This document shows, piece after piece, positions 26,278-36,385 of a DNA stretch of 62,000 bases. Source of the stretch: Liolophura sinensis (lineage: Eukaryota; Mollusca; Polyplacophora; Chitonida; Chitonidae). The translations under genes were made by a program, and so were the position numbers. The stretch spans positions 8,487,608-8,549,607 of the forward strand of contig NC_088299.1 in the NCBI RefSeq assembly GCF_032854445.1. Reading direction: 5' to 3'. A model generated the notes under the pieces. That model saw nothing but the letters and a program-made list of their open reading frames with translations. It was not told the DNA's origin and made no database searches. Positions within the stretch are counted from its first letter, which is position 1, and each line of letters starts with the position of its first letter.

Positions 26278-26313
<36 letters not shown>

Positions 26314-26454
26314 TTTGATTTGTGTTTTACGCCGTACTGTCAGTATATTAAAAAAATCATGCCATGTGAATGTCTAAAGTTTGAAAGTGTTTGAACAAAG
26401 GATAAGAGAGCAAAGCATCAAAGTACGGCCCATTTTTTTATGCCCACCCGATAT
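25818..26454 (+). mobile_element. Non-autonomous TIR DNA transposon, copy 1
   Basis: The left end TGGGTGGGCATAAAGAAATG continues GGCCGTACTTTGA. The right end is its reverse complement (26421-26454, TTATGCCCACCCGATA). Terminal repeats are about 36 bp with TA at the edge, as in Tc1/mariner-like elements; that class assignment is inference. There is no transposase frame. A SINE tail sits inside it at 26281-26338. Confidence 0.85.
26281..26338 (-). mobile_element. Extreme 3' tail of SINE family A nested in TIR transposon copy 1
   Basis: The minus strand reads AGTACGGCGTAAAACACAAA followed by an AAAT tail, the last bases of family A. A perfect 11-bp target-site duplication GTCAGTATATT flanks it (26270-26280 and 26339-26349). 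Copy 2 of the host transposon lacks it. Confidence 0.88.
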
Positions 26455-26573
26455 AACATGTTACACGTTTTAAATTCGTAGACATATAAAAATATAGGAC
26501 AATATTTTTTTAACCTTAAAAATCAATTAAACAGACAGGCAGACAAATGGGCCAAATGTCTGCCTTTCTGAAT

Positions 26574-26748
26574 ACACTGAAAAAACTAATCTGTTAATTT
26601 TGTTAGAGAAAGTCTATTGTCCGAGTGATGCTAGGATTTATTCCGTTATTGCAGCACATTGTTCTGTTAAATATAACACACATATTCTATTATTCATACG
26701 TATTCAGACAACCATCTGTTAAAATTAATAGATTAATTTTTTGAGTGT
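26574..26748. mobile_element. MITE, copy 1 of a family with about 70-bp terminal inverted repeats
   Basis: The left end ACACTGAAAAAACTAATCTG faces a right end whose complement starts CACTCAAAAAATTAATC. It shares GAAAGTCTNTTG, AGTGATGCTAG and ATTCNGTTA with the element at 35789. There is no coding sequence. Confidence 0.75.
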
Positions 26749-26930
26749 GCGTACATTAGCTTGTTAATTAGTGGCATCGCCACAAAGGGATTTCTGTATC
26801 TGGAAGAGAAATCCGTCCCTTGTCTTCCAAGAGGAGGAATATCAGTGGCAAGCTATGAGTCAGTCTGCATGCATTTAACAACTTATAGGGTAATCTTGCC
26901 GATGAATAACGCGACTAGTATAATTTTGTA

Positions 26931-27556
26931 CATTATGTACACTTTATTTACTAAGCTTTCTAACAATAACTATAGTCATCGTCAGGGTGAGTAAGTGGCA
27001 ACTGCAAGGAACATTCATTATGGTGCAGAATATATACATAGTACAGGGTAGCAAGAGAGGTCTGTCAGCAAGTGAACAGTGATTACAAACAGGTATTGCA
27101 TGATGGAAACAAGTATGTACAAGAACAAAGGGTGTGAGAACAGTTTGGACCAGGGCATAGACAATAGTATATTTACACATTGAACAGAAATAATGGGGCA
27201 GAGTACATGTTGTTGTTAAAGTCAGGTTGGGTTCTGTTGATGTGTAACGACTCTTTTAGTTTAAGTATGTGATCAGTTCTAGCTGTGTCAATAATTTCTT
27301 AAGTTGCAAGACCCGGGTTGTGATCACTCATTAGACAGTGGTCACCAAAAGCGGAGTTTTTATAAACTGGTGAAGTGATATCATGTTCGTTGATGCGATC
27401 TTGCACGTGTCTAATTGTTTTTCCTGTATAGGAGGAACTGCATTGACCACATTTAATTTTGTAGACTACATTTGCACGTAGATCGTTATCCTCTTTGTCC
27501 TTGTAATTGAAAAAGGTTGCTATGGAACAGGGTGTTTGTAAAACACATTGATTTTT
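26931..27556 (-). repeat. Left inverted arm of the PLE
   Basis: Its minus-strand reading matches 29566-30178 over about 600 bases, including the endonuclease end and the 3' tail. It carries an extra stretch of about 18 bases near 27070 (CACTGTTCACTTGCTGAC on the minus strand) that is missing from the right arm, so the arms have diverged since they formed. Confidence 0.88.
26944..26986 (-). ncRNA. Hammerhead-ribozyme-like core in the left PLE arm
   Basis: On the minus strand CTGACGA (26985-26979) and GAAA (26960-26957) have exactly the same spacing as in the right arm. The bases before GAAA are TTA instead of TCC, which would weaken stem II. Confidence 0.4.
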
Positions 27557-29825
27557 AACTCATTTGCAAGATTATCAAACCGCTCCACCATGGAATATTT
27601 AATCAAATTGCTACAAAATATGGAGGCCCCCATGAAGAAATCTGCAAGGAAGCTGGGGAATCTATTGATCAAGGAGGTCAAACTTCTTGCTGACATTGAT
27701 TTCCTCAAGACATGCCTCATCAACGGTGTCCAACCCAGATTTACTGATTTCAACCTCTTTAAGGACTACCACAAGAGGCGTAGTAAATACAGAACTTACC
27801 GAAGAAGTCTTCTTACTGATGAACTCCAACTACAGAACACCTTATTAACAGACCTCAGACATGAGATACAGACATTTAGTGCTCCAGTTTACAATCACCT
27901 ATCCTAGATACAACACAGACAATCGACTAAAAACTACCTGTTGACAGATACGAAAACGTCATGATCATAAACTGTATGCGCTTGGTGTTGACAGAAAGAA
28001 CAAGGACAGGAATGCAGTGTTTATAATGCATCCTCACGCACTCTCAAAGCCAATGAAATACGGACACTCAATAATGGACTAAAATTCGGAATGTTCCCAG
28101 GCCACCTCAATGCAACTTATATGCAAGCTGAGTTTGAGAGCCTATTCCAAGGTTTGTGCCAACATACGGACGACAATAATGTGAAACTGAAAATCAAATT
28201 GAAACTGGTCTCTATGTATGAAAGGTTTGTGAACTCCTTCAAATGGTGATTACGTAAAGATAAATTTTTCTCTTCAAATGACCATAAGCTGCTGAAAAAT
28301 CGGAAACGTGACAAATCAGCTGTGATCTGCAAACCTGGCAAAGGTAACTGTGTTGATATCTTAGATAAGTCGGATTATGTCACCAAAATGTCTGCCATTG
28401 TAAATGATGGCACCAAGTTCCACAAACTGCCCTCGAATAACTTCAAACAGAAAGGAAGAAAACTTTAAAACATTCTGTACAGGTTGCGGTCTAAATCCGT
28501 AATCTCTGAGGATGCCTACAAATCTTTTAGACCCAGTGACTCTAGAACCCCGATACTGTATGGAGTCCCCAAGATCCACAAGACTGGGATCCCAATGAGA
28601 CCCATCCTATCAACAACGAACTGTTACAACTAGAGCTTGGCCAAATATCTCTCCACAATTTTGTATGATGTAAGGAAATACGATAATATGATTCGGGATA
28701 ATTTCCATTTCGTTAAATGGGTCATTTCCCAGTCTGACATATGTAATAGTTACCTTACCAGTTTCGATGTTTGCAGCCTATTTACCAATATACCTATTGA
28801 TGAAACTATTGATATTGTCCTTAGCAAAGCAACCCTAAAACGAGCATTACAGCTCTGCACCAAGGACATAACCTTTAAATTCAACAATGAATACTATGAG
28901 CAGTTTGATGGCGTAGCAATGGGTTCTCCCCTTGCGCCCATTCTTGCCGACATCTTTATGAATCACTTTACGATCAGACACATTGAACCCGTAATGCTGA
29001 AATATTCGGTCACACATTCCAAGAGATATGTAGACGACACATTTGCTGTTTTCAAGACGAAATACCATGTTGCCGAATTTTTGACATATCTAAATACACG
29101 ACGCCCCAATATAAACTTCACTGTCGAACAAGAAAATGACGGTTCTATGCACTTCTTAGATGTTCTTTTGAAAAAAACAGGCGAATACCATTAATACTAG
29201 TATCTACCACAAACCTACTAATACAGGCTTATACACCAAATGGACCAGCCTTGTACCTGAATCCCACAAAGTCAACCTTGTTGAAAGCTTACTTAGCCGA
29301 GCCTGGAAGATCTGCAATTCTTACAAGCTGTTTTCAGACGAGGTTGTTCATTTACGTAATCTTCTTTCGAAAAATGCATATCCTCGCCAATTTACTAATC
29401 GCATCGTCAGTCATTTTATGAACAAATGTGTTCAGCCAAAACCACTAGCACTTCCCGACGTTGGCCCTGAGAAGAAGAAAGTTTTTTTCAGCATGCCCTA
29501 CATTGGACCTGCCTCGTTAAAGTTCAAGCATGAGCTTCTAAAACTATCTACAATGGTTCCTTGTGTGAAAATTCAATGTGTTTTACAAATACCCTGTTCC
29601 ATAGCAACCTGTTTCAATTACAAGGACAAAGAGGACGACGATCTACGTGCAAATGTAGTCTACAAAATTAAATGTGGTCAATGCAGTTCCTCCTATAGAG
29701 GAAAAACAATTAGACGCGTGCAAGATCGCATCAACGAACATGATATCACTTCACCAGTTTATAAAAACTCCGCTTTTGGTGACCACTGTCTAATGAGTGA
29801 TCACAACCCGGGTCTTGCAACTTAA
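27548..29825 (+). pseudogene. PLE reverse transcriptase / GIY-YIG endonuclease, frameshifted
   Basis: An N-terminal piece is open at 27548-27907. The region 27908-28636 is recognisable only in broken frames. The RT core is open at 28637-29194 and shows FDVCSLFTNIP (motif A), VAMGSPLAPILADIFMN (motif B) and YVDDTFAVF (motif C, catalytic DD). A frameshift near 29185-29192 moves to the frame holding TSIYHKPTNTGLY, which stays open to 29825. Its end carries ANVVYKIKCGQCSSSYRGKT, an arrangement typical of the PLE endonuclease linked to a GIY-YIG fold, and then FGDHCLMSDH. A TAA at 29823 cuts off the last conserved part. Known intact PLE proteins have RT then EN in one frame, so this copy is dead. 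Confidence 0.88.
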
Positions 29826-30178
29826 GAAATTACTGACACAGCTAGAACTGATCACATACTTAAACTAAAAGAGTCGTTACACATCAACAGAACCAAACCT
29901 GACCTTAACAACAACATGTACTCTGCCCCATTATTTCTGTTCAATGTGTAAATATACTATTGTTTATGCCCTGGTCCAAACTGTTCTAACACCCTTTGTT
30001 CTTGTACATACTTGTTTCCACCATGCAATACCTGTTTGTAATCAGACCTGTCTTGCTACCCTGTACTATGTATATATGCTGCACCATAATGAGTGTTCCT
30101 TGCAGTTGCCACTTACTCACCCTGACGATGACTATAGTTATTGTCCGAAAGCTTGATAGATAAAGTGTACATAATGTA
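29566..30178 (+). repeat. Right arm of the PLE (3' end of the body)
   Basis: Reverse complement of 26931-27556. It ends TAAAGTGTACATAATG, which mirrors CATTATGTACACTTTA at the left edge. Confidence 0.88.
30121..30166 (+). ncRNA. Hammerhead-ribozyme-like core in the right PLE arm
   Basis: CTGACGA (30122-30128) is followed 18 bases later by CGAAA (30146-30150), with a self-complementary stretch ATGACTATAGTTAT between. This is the CUGANGA - stem II - GAAA order of hammerhead ribozymes, which are established in PLE terminal repeats. Stem I pairing is not evident by eye, so activity is uncertain. Confidence 0.45.
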
Positions 30179-30300
30179 TAATGTGAATGTCTGTTTATAT
30201 CATGTCTGGTGTATGATACTTCAGCGGTGGCACTACTTTAGCGGCATATGGACTCGCCCTGCCAGAAGATGTCACAATTTATGTACACACACCTGATTAC

Positions 30301-30560
30301 TCTCCGTGGCTCAGTTGGTTAGCGCGCTAGCGCAACGTAATGACCCAGGAGCCTCTCACCAATGCGGTCGCTGTGAGTTCAAGTCCAACTCATGCTGGCT
30401 TCCTCTCCGGCCGTACGTGGGAAGGTCTGCCAGCAACCTGCAGATGGTCGTGGGTTTCCCCCGGGCTCTGCCCGGTTTCCACCCTCCATAATGCTGGCTG
30501 CCGTCGTATAAGTGAAATACTCGTACGGCGTAAAACACCAATCAAATAAATAAATAAATA
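30301..30560 (+). mobile_element. SINE family A, full length, youngest-looking copy
   Basis: Head CTCCGTGGCTCAGTTGGTTA (A-box TGGCTCAGTTGG) and GTGAGTTCAAGTCC (B-box), then GGAAGGTCTGCCAGCAACCT, ATAATGCTGGCTGCCGTCGT and the tail GGCGTAAAACACCAATCAAA with TAAA repeats. ATTACTC at 30296-30302 and 30561-30567 is the likely duplication. The A- and B-boxes could bind RNA polymerase III factors. Confidence 0.9.
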
Positions 30561-31201
30561 ATTACTCCCCATTGCCATATAATTTACAACTTCAGTACAA
30601 TTTTGGAAGGTTACTAATGCAAGACCTTATGATCATGACTCATTTCCAGAACAAGTCGAAGTCTACAGCAGAACAAAGATTACCTGAAATCTGTTAACAA
30701 CAGGCCTACAAAAAATGAAAATAGAGTGAAGTTCACAAAATGTAATGTACCTTATTCAAAGAGGCTAGAGTGTATTCCACTAGAAAAGGCATCATTTTGG
30801 AAAAAAAAGTTTGGAAAACTGTGATAGTCTTACTATGTGAACCTTGTCATATAACTGGAATCGGATGTGGAATTTTATAATCTATAAAACAGAAGTGACC
30901 TTACAAGAGTGCCAACCGCTGCTCAAGTCAAGGTTGTGGTCTATTTCGCTTCTTGAGGTGCACGGTTCCCTGCACTGGGGCCGATTTCCAGCCTTGGCAT
31001 ACAAGATCCTTTAATGTTAATTAGTTAGAAATATCAAAATGTTTTGTTTTAAATCAGAAATATTCTAATCAAATTAATAATACCAAATTGAAGTAACGAC
31101 ATTCGCTTATTTTATGGACATAAAAAATATACGACTAGTGAAATTGCCGTGTGTTAATCTGTTGCTAAAAAGATATAGAAGCTATGTACTTAAACTTTCA
31201 A

Positions 31202-31296
31202 CATTTATTGCCATTAAATGTTAAACGCATTTATTGCCATTAAATGTTGAACGCATTTATTGCCATTAAATGTTGAATGCATTTATTGCCATTAAA
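31202..31296. repeat. 26-bp minisatellite, about 3.6 copies
   Basis: The unit CATTTATTGCCATTAAATGT is followed by TRAACG. Confidence 0.93.
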
Positions 31297-31596
31297 GAGG
31301 CTATACCGGATATTTTTCGCAAAGATATCTGATTCCATATTCGATAATCGAATCAAATTGTTAATATTTAGCAATAATTACATTTCAGTAAAGATCAGAC
31401 TCGTATCTGTACTGTTTGCAGTGTTAAAATGTCTCTAATGCTTGAAAATGTCACAGCCAGCATTGTAAATTTTCTTTTTTGAACCGTAACACCAGGCTCC
31501 GGTGATATTTTGTGAAAGGTCATTACTAGTACTTGGGTTAATCTAAAATAATAGCAAAAATCAAGATTGGATTTGCACTGATCGATTTTTTGTGAA

Positions 31597-31600
<4 letters not shown>

Positions 31601-31649
<49 letters not shown>
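31601..31649. repeat. (TA)n microsatellite
   Basis: An almost pure TA run of about 24 dinucleotides. Confidence 0.97.
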
Positions 31650-31654
<5 letters not shown>

Positions 31655-31990
31655 GTTAATCATTCCCTGTTTAGAAACCTAAAAGAACATGTTGAAATTT
31701 GTCTCAATAACCATACTTCTTAAAGCACATGTGCCACTCCCTGTGTGCTGGTTTTACATCGATGTTACCACTAGACTAACGTGAAATTTGAAGCTTGTGC
31801 GATGCACGTAGGCTTGTGAAAGACTAAGCCCACCAATGGTGTCCTCTCGCGGAACTATTTTTCCAGTATTTACGAATTAAATTCATTCGGGTGTTGGTTA
31901 GGATCACGTTGTGCAAACGTTTGATAAACAATGTAGGTTTACAAAGCATTATTAGAAACTAAGGCTGAGACAGATTTTATTTTAGTTTTC

Positions 31991-32107
31991 TGACGTCACT
32001 TCCTGTCATCGTGACCCCAGTGACCTCTGCGTTGCACCAAGACTTCTGTATAAATTTTGTGCGTGGTGGCGGTGATGTAAAGCTAGCGTAGAGCTCAGCG
32101 CATGCGC
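31991..32107. promoter_or_regulatory. Promoter-like cluster without an obvious gene
   Basis: A perfect CRE TGACGTCA (31991-31998) overlaps an ETS-type site CACTTCCTG (31997-32005). A perfect NRF1-type palindrome GCGCATGCGC lies at 32098-32107. TATAAA-like sequence (TGTATAAATTTTG) is near 32050. These sites are typical of ubiquitous animal promoters. A plus-strand ATG at 32150 opens only 14 codons, and no splice donor is clear, so orientation and target are unknown. Confidence 0.4.
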
Positions 32108-32289
32108 TATAAGGAATATGCTCCTATACATGTGGACACAGTTAAAGCATGGACCAGGAACCTGTCATGTTAGACAAAACCACGTCACACTGAACACCCA
32201 AGTTAAATGACACTTCCTTCAAATATTGGCCCACAATTCAATTTCATGGTTTGATGGCGGGGAATGGCCAGTAGGCCTACTTACCTCTG

Positions 32290-32380
32290 TATCATATCGT
32301 GGTGTCTAGTCTCACCTCATTTCGTGCTCGCCAAAGCATGGCTAAATACTGCCAGCGTGGCGTTAAAGTTCATAATTATT
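32290..32380 (+). mobile_element. SINE tail, family D, diverged
   Basis: GCTCGCCAAAGCATGGCTAA, ATACTGCCAGCGTGGCGTT and AAAGTTCATAATTATTC match the order of 15985-16115. Confidence 0.55.
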
Positions 32381-32490
32381 CTCCTTTGATGTTTCAGCGA
32401 GACGCAAATGATTCTCGAAAGTAAAGACTGAAGCCATTTGAAAAACTTGTACTTAATAATTGAGTATAATGGAGGCGACCGCTCCTTGTG

Positions 32491-32517
32491 CTCATGCCCA
32501 GGAAATCTGGGCATGAG
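32491..32517. other. Perfect 11-bp stem hairpin
   Basis: CTCATGCCCAG, a 5-base loop GAAAT, then CTGGGCATGAG. There is no T-run after it and no neighbouring gene end. Confidence 0.9.
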
Positions 32518-32564
32518 TAAATTATACTACAAAATGTATTTTATTCATGTAAAGTTATCTATTA

Positions 32565-32680
32565 CACCTGGTCGTGAGTTTCTCTTGCTCTCTGCTCGCT
32601 TTTCTCCTACCATAACGTTGGCTGCCGTTGTATATATTATGTGAGTACTGTGTAAAACACCGATCAAATAAATAAATGCT
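32565..32680 (+). mobile_element. SINE family A, diverged 3' part
   Basis: TGGTCGTGAGTTTCTC, CCATAACGTTGGCTGCCG and GTGTAAAACACCGATCAAAT. Confidence 0.75.
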
Positions 32681-32689
32681 GATCGGGGT

Positions 32690-34330
32690 CCAGTAATTCT
32701 ATAACGAATCCTCACCATTGTTGATAGATAGGACAGAAATGCAGAGTAGCTTCCCTTTACCAATCGCCATTCGCTTAAGGTGGTCGATTGGGGTTATACA
32801 TCGGTAAGCGGTTACATGCATGCAGTAGACCTCAAGCGAATTTTCCACAATCTACATACGAAATGACGCTATTGTTCGCCCGCGAGTGCCATAGTTTGCG
32901 TGTTGGCGAGTTTAGATGGGTATTTTTTTTAGAGATACATTATCATTTGAAATGATTTCAATTTCTTGAATAGAAGCGTTATTTGGCACTGGGCAGTTTG
33001 GCGTTGTTAGACATGTACAGTGATAATGCATGCAACGCGACACCAAATTCAGTACATTTATGCAGGCTACATAAATAAAGACTTGATGCAGTCTACGAAA
33101 GAGCACGGATGAAATACTATCGAATTAATTTGTTCTATTTATATGATTTGTGTTTTACGTCGTGTTCAAGAATATTTCACTTATATGACGGTGGCCAGCA
33201 TTATGATGGGAGGAAATTTTCCAAAAACGCAAATGGTTGCCCTAAAAGATGAACAAATGACTGTGCTATATGATAATTTATCTGAAATAGAAAGAGATTT
33301 GAACGCTTGTCCATGCTATTTTCCAAACACACAATTAGGTCAATTTTAAATACGGGTTTATACATGTTCTGTATACATGTATTTGTTGTTTTACAAGGTT
33401 ATTTGAGCTTTTCATGTATGTGTTGTGTTGCCATGAATAAGGATCTGATAGAATACAAATCTGTAGATATTTTACATTACCAAACGCGTCAAATACTTTG
33501 CAAGTTTCAAGAGCTAATGCAGCGAGAAAGTGTCCGCACGGTATAAAAGGAGAATTAACACGGTTTGTTGTATTTCCTTTGGCAGTACATGCGTATCACT
33601 AACCACGTCTTAACACAACCAAGGTTCGCAGAATACGTCACAAAACCAGACTACATATACATACGTATAAGATAGATACCAAAACTGCCCATTTTAGGGC
33701 TGACAAATATTGCCCTCTCCCTGTCTGTCCGTCTGTTTGTCCACATTTTTGTGATTGATATTCAATGGAAATAAACGACCTTTTGTTGAGATGATCACTG
33801 TGACTTGTACATGGGCATTTGACATCTTAGTGTCTATTCTTGCAATAATTTGTATGTAAATTTACTTAATTTACGTAATTATTACCGTTTTTATCACCCC
33901 TGTATCTCTGAACCTATTCGAAGGACATTCAAGGAATTTATTGACAAGGTCATTGTGACTGTTCGTACTTTTTCCTTTTGCTGTTTTAAAACCCATGCTT
34001 ACCATAATTTGCATATTCGTCAGCTTAATTTGGGTAACTGGTTGAACTGTCGTAGATTTATATATTGTAGTTACGTGTACTATTCGTAAGGGGCTATTCG
34101 TTTCTGTTGTTATCACATGTAGGCCTACGTGTACATAGCGTTACATGAACTTTTGATCTCTGTTGTAAAATGTATATTGAAAAAAAATCATGAAATTTTG
34201 CCGAGTTGGACAGCATCTAAAACTGGATGGAATACGCACGACTAAGAGGTGATGCAGTACTTCTACATGGCTGTGTTTAAGTCTTAAGCACATCTTGATT
34301 TGAAACTGAACCCAGGTTCCACCAAGCAGT
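32690..34330. other. No supported gene
   Basis: Apart from the SINE fragment at 33137, only short frames without motifs. Mixed AT-rich intergenic or intronic DNA. Confidence 0.55.
33137..33222 (-). mobile_element. SINE family A, 3' fragment, minus strand
   Basis: The plus strand shows GATTTGTGTTTTACGTCGTG, AATATTTCACTTATATGACG and GCCAGCATTATGATGGGAGG, the complement of the family tail. Confidence 0.82.
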
Positions 34331-34334
34331 CAAA

Positions 34335-34660
34335 GGCTACCCTGGCTTAGTGGTTGGAGCGCCTGTTCCGTAAACGGTAGACCCGGTGATCAATCCCAAA
34401 TCGAGTCATGCCTGAAATTTTAACATCGGTAATCTTGGCACTGCCTCGCTTGGCGCTCATTTTGAGAGAATAGGCCATTGGGCGGCTCAGTGTCAGTATG
34501 TTGTGACTGGGTGGGGCGTCGTATATTGTATCTTCGGCATGGTGTACGAGTGAGGCAGCACCCTAAGCATGTCGGCACCCTAAGCATGTCGGCACTGGGT
34601 CCGACCAATGACGCAAATAATGTTGAATGCTTCGTCAAACATCAATAGGACAAATAAACA
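34335..34660 (+). mobile_element. SINE family C, tRNA-derived
   Basis: CCCTGGCTTAGTGGTTGGAG (A-box) and CCGGTGATCAATCCC (B-box) are 40 bases apart, as in a tRNA. A unique body and an AAACATCAATAGGACAAATA tail follow. The B-box differs from family A. Confidence 0.65.
34558..34595. repeat. 18-bp direct duplication
   Basis: CACCCTAAGCATGTCGGC is present twice in tandem inside the SINE-like element at 34335. Confidence 0.95.
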
Positions 34661-34664
34661 AAAC

Positions 34665-35785
34665 GAATACAAAACAGTCACGGCATATATAATTACTTGG
34701 TGATATGTTAAATTAAGGTAAGTACATGTCTAGAAATTGTCTAGATTCAAACACGCATGCTATTGTACTTACCGTTCATTTTGTGCACTTCCCTGTCGAG
34801 ACACTTTTTGGCGGCTATATTGATCTGAGATGAGTCCTCGCTGCGATTACACTCTACTTTCAGTGACAGAACCCTGTGAAATAAGCTCTTGTAACCATTT
34901 GAGTACTTTTAAGTAAGGGTGGTATTACGCTTCTTCGTCTCCACGTCATTAACCAAAGTTTTCACCTGTTGATTGATTCCCGGTTTGCGTGATGCAAGTC
35001 AGTTGTCCATTAGAACACCGTAGGAGCCCATTTAAGCAGCTCGGCTCAGTAAACATACTGCATCCAAGTATTTACATAAGTGACGCAGATTTGGTATATA
35101 CGCTACAGACATTTTATGAAACGTATATGCTTATCAAATCTATATGAAAGAGCAATAACAGATAAAGGCAGTACTGACGCAGATTGCCAGGGTTGTAACC
35201 CTGGAAGTAGGGTCAGCTCGTTGTTCTCCCATGCAGCTGCTGTTATCTGAGGCTGTGTCAAACAATAGGCCTACGTGGTCACACAGAAGGGCTCCACAAA
35301 ATCTCGTAACGATATATCCCAATGGTATGGTGGAAAGCTATGTAGGCCTAAAACTCCAATTAAAGTAATGACGTGTGACCATTTACAACTACATCACCCT
35401 GTCGTCGCTGCTCTGGTTTTAATCTGAACATAGTCTTTCATATGATAATGGTTATACTTAGGCTAAGGTTAATTTAACTAACCGCAGTACCACTGATGTC
35501 GGGGATTTGACTTGATACCTGTGATGAGATTAAACCGCTGTCACCCACAGATCAGGAGATACCGTTATCTGTCTAAAATTGTATATACAGTATAAAGACC
35601 TTGCACGTTTCAACCCCTAGACAAGATTAGAGAGCGGGCCGTGGTTTATAGTGGTTAACGATGCTCGCCTTTCAATCAGAGGAGACACATCCGGTACAGG
35701 TGTAATTGAACAGGCCTTAACAAGGAATTTTGTTGTTGACGCCGTTCGTGTGGCAGTTGCGCTGTTTAACCATCCGTTGAAGACA
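34665..35785. other. No supported gene
   Basis: A tRNA-like patch near 35636-35700 (GGCCGTGGTTTATAGTGG, TCGCCTTTCAATCAGAGG) may be another SINE head; the rest is unassigned. Confidence 0.5.
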
Positions 35786-35788
35786 CCT

Positions 35789-36003
35789 ACTCTTAACAAA
35801 ATAATCTGTTAAATTTAACAGAAAGTCTGTTTGAATGATGCTAGATTGTATTCTGTTAAATCGGGCACACCATAAATTTGTGTTACACTAAAAGAATATT
35901 ATGTTAAATATGACACATTGTTATGTGATAATAACAGAATACATTCTAGCATCTCTCAGACAGTAGACTTTCCGTTAAAATTAGCAGATTATTTTTTGAG
36001 AGT
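35789..36003. mobile_element. MITE, copy 2 of the same family
   Basis: The left half ACTCTTAACAAAATAATCTG, AACAGAAAGTCT, GATGCTAGATTGTATTCTG is repeated as reverse complement in the right half (CAGAATACATTCTAGCATC, AGACTTTCCGTT, AATAATCTGC). The TIRs are about 75 bp with a centre of about 65 bp. Confidence 0.82.
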
Positions 36004-36159
36004 ATCTCTGTGTCACCTGCACGTGGGAATGTTAACGAGTATTTGCCCAAGATGCACAAATGGTTTCCTCCACCCTGACGTCTATCATATATAACTTCGT
36101 ATATGACGTTAATCAACAAAGACGGTAAATAATCTATATATGGGAAACAATTTCCATGT

Positions 36160-36385
36160 ATGAAATATACACACAACAAGCACTTATGTTGTATGAACAC
36201 AGAATTGTGTTCTTTCCAACAAAACGTCTTGTGTCAAAATTGGACAACTCTATCTTGGGTTGAATTAACACAAGATCTTGTCTGTATTTCATTATTTTGT
36301 AACACAAGCACGTGTCCATCACATTTATTTAACATATGTTTGTGTTGGAGTAACACATTTCTGTGTAAACATTTACACGGGCTTA
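36160..36385. repeat. Cluster of short ACACA/TGTGT palindromes
   Basis: ACACAGAATTGTGT, AACACAAGATCTTGTCT, AACACATTTCTGTGT and CAAGCACTTATGTTG lie close together. The pattern suggests a degraded palindromic element; no gene is visible. Confidence 0.4.

Larger units (their letters stand above)
26931..30178 (+). mobile_element. Penelope-like retroelement (PLE) copy with inverted terminal arms, defective
   Basis: The element has a plus-strand body with reverse-transcriptase and GIY-YIG-like endonuclease remnants. It is flanked by two arms of about 0.6 kb in opposite orientation (26931-27556 and 29566-30178). Such inverted, partly duplicated copies are known for Penelope-like elements. The right arm is the natural 3' end of the body; the left arm is an inverted copy of it. 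Frameshifts and stops make it non-autonomous. Confidence 0.88.

Noticed and set aside
30301-30400. tRNA gene
   Set aside because: A- and B-boxes are present, but no cloverleaf acceptor stem closes and the sequence continues into a SINE body with AAAT tail.
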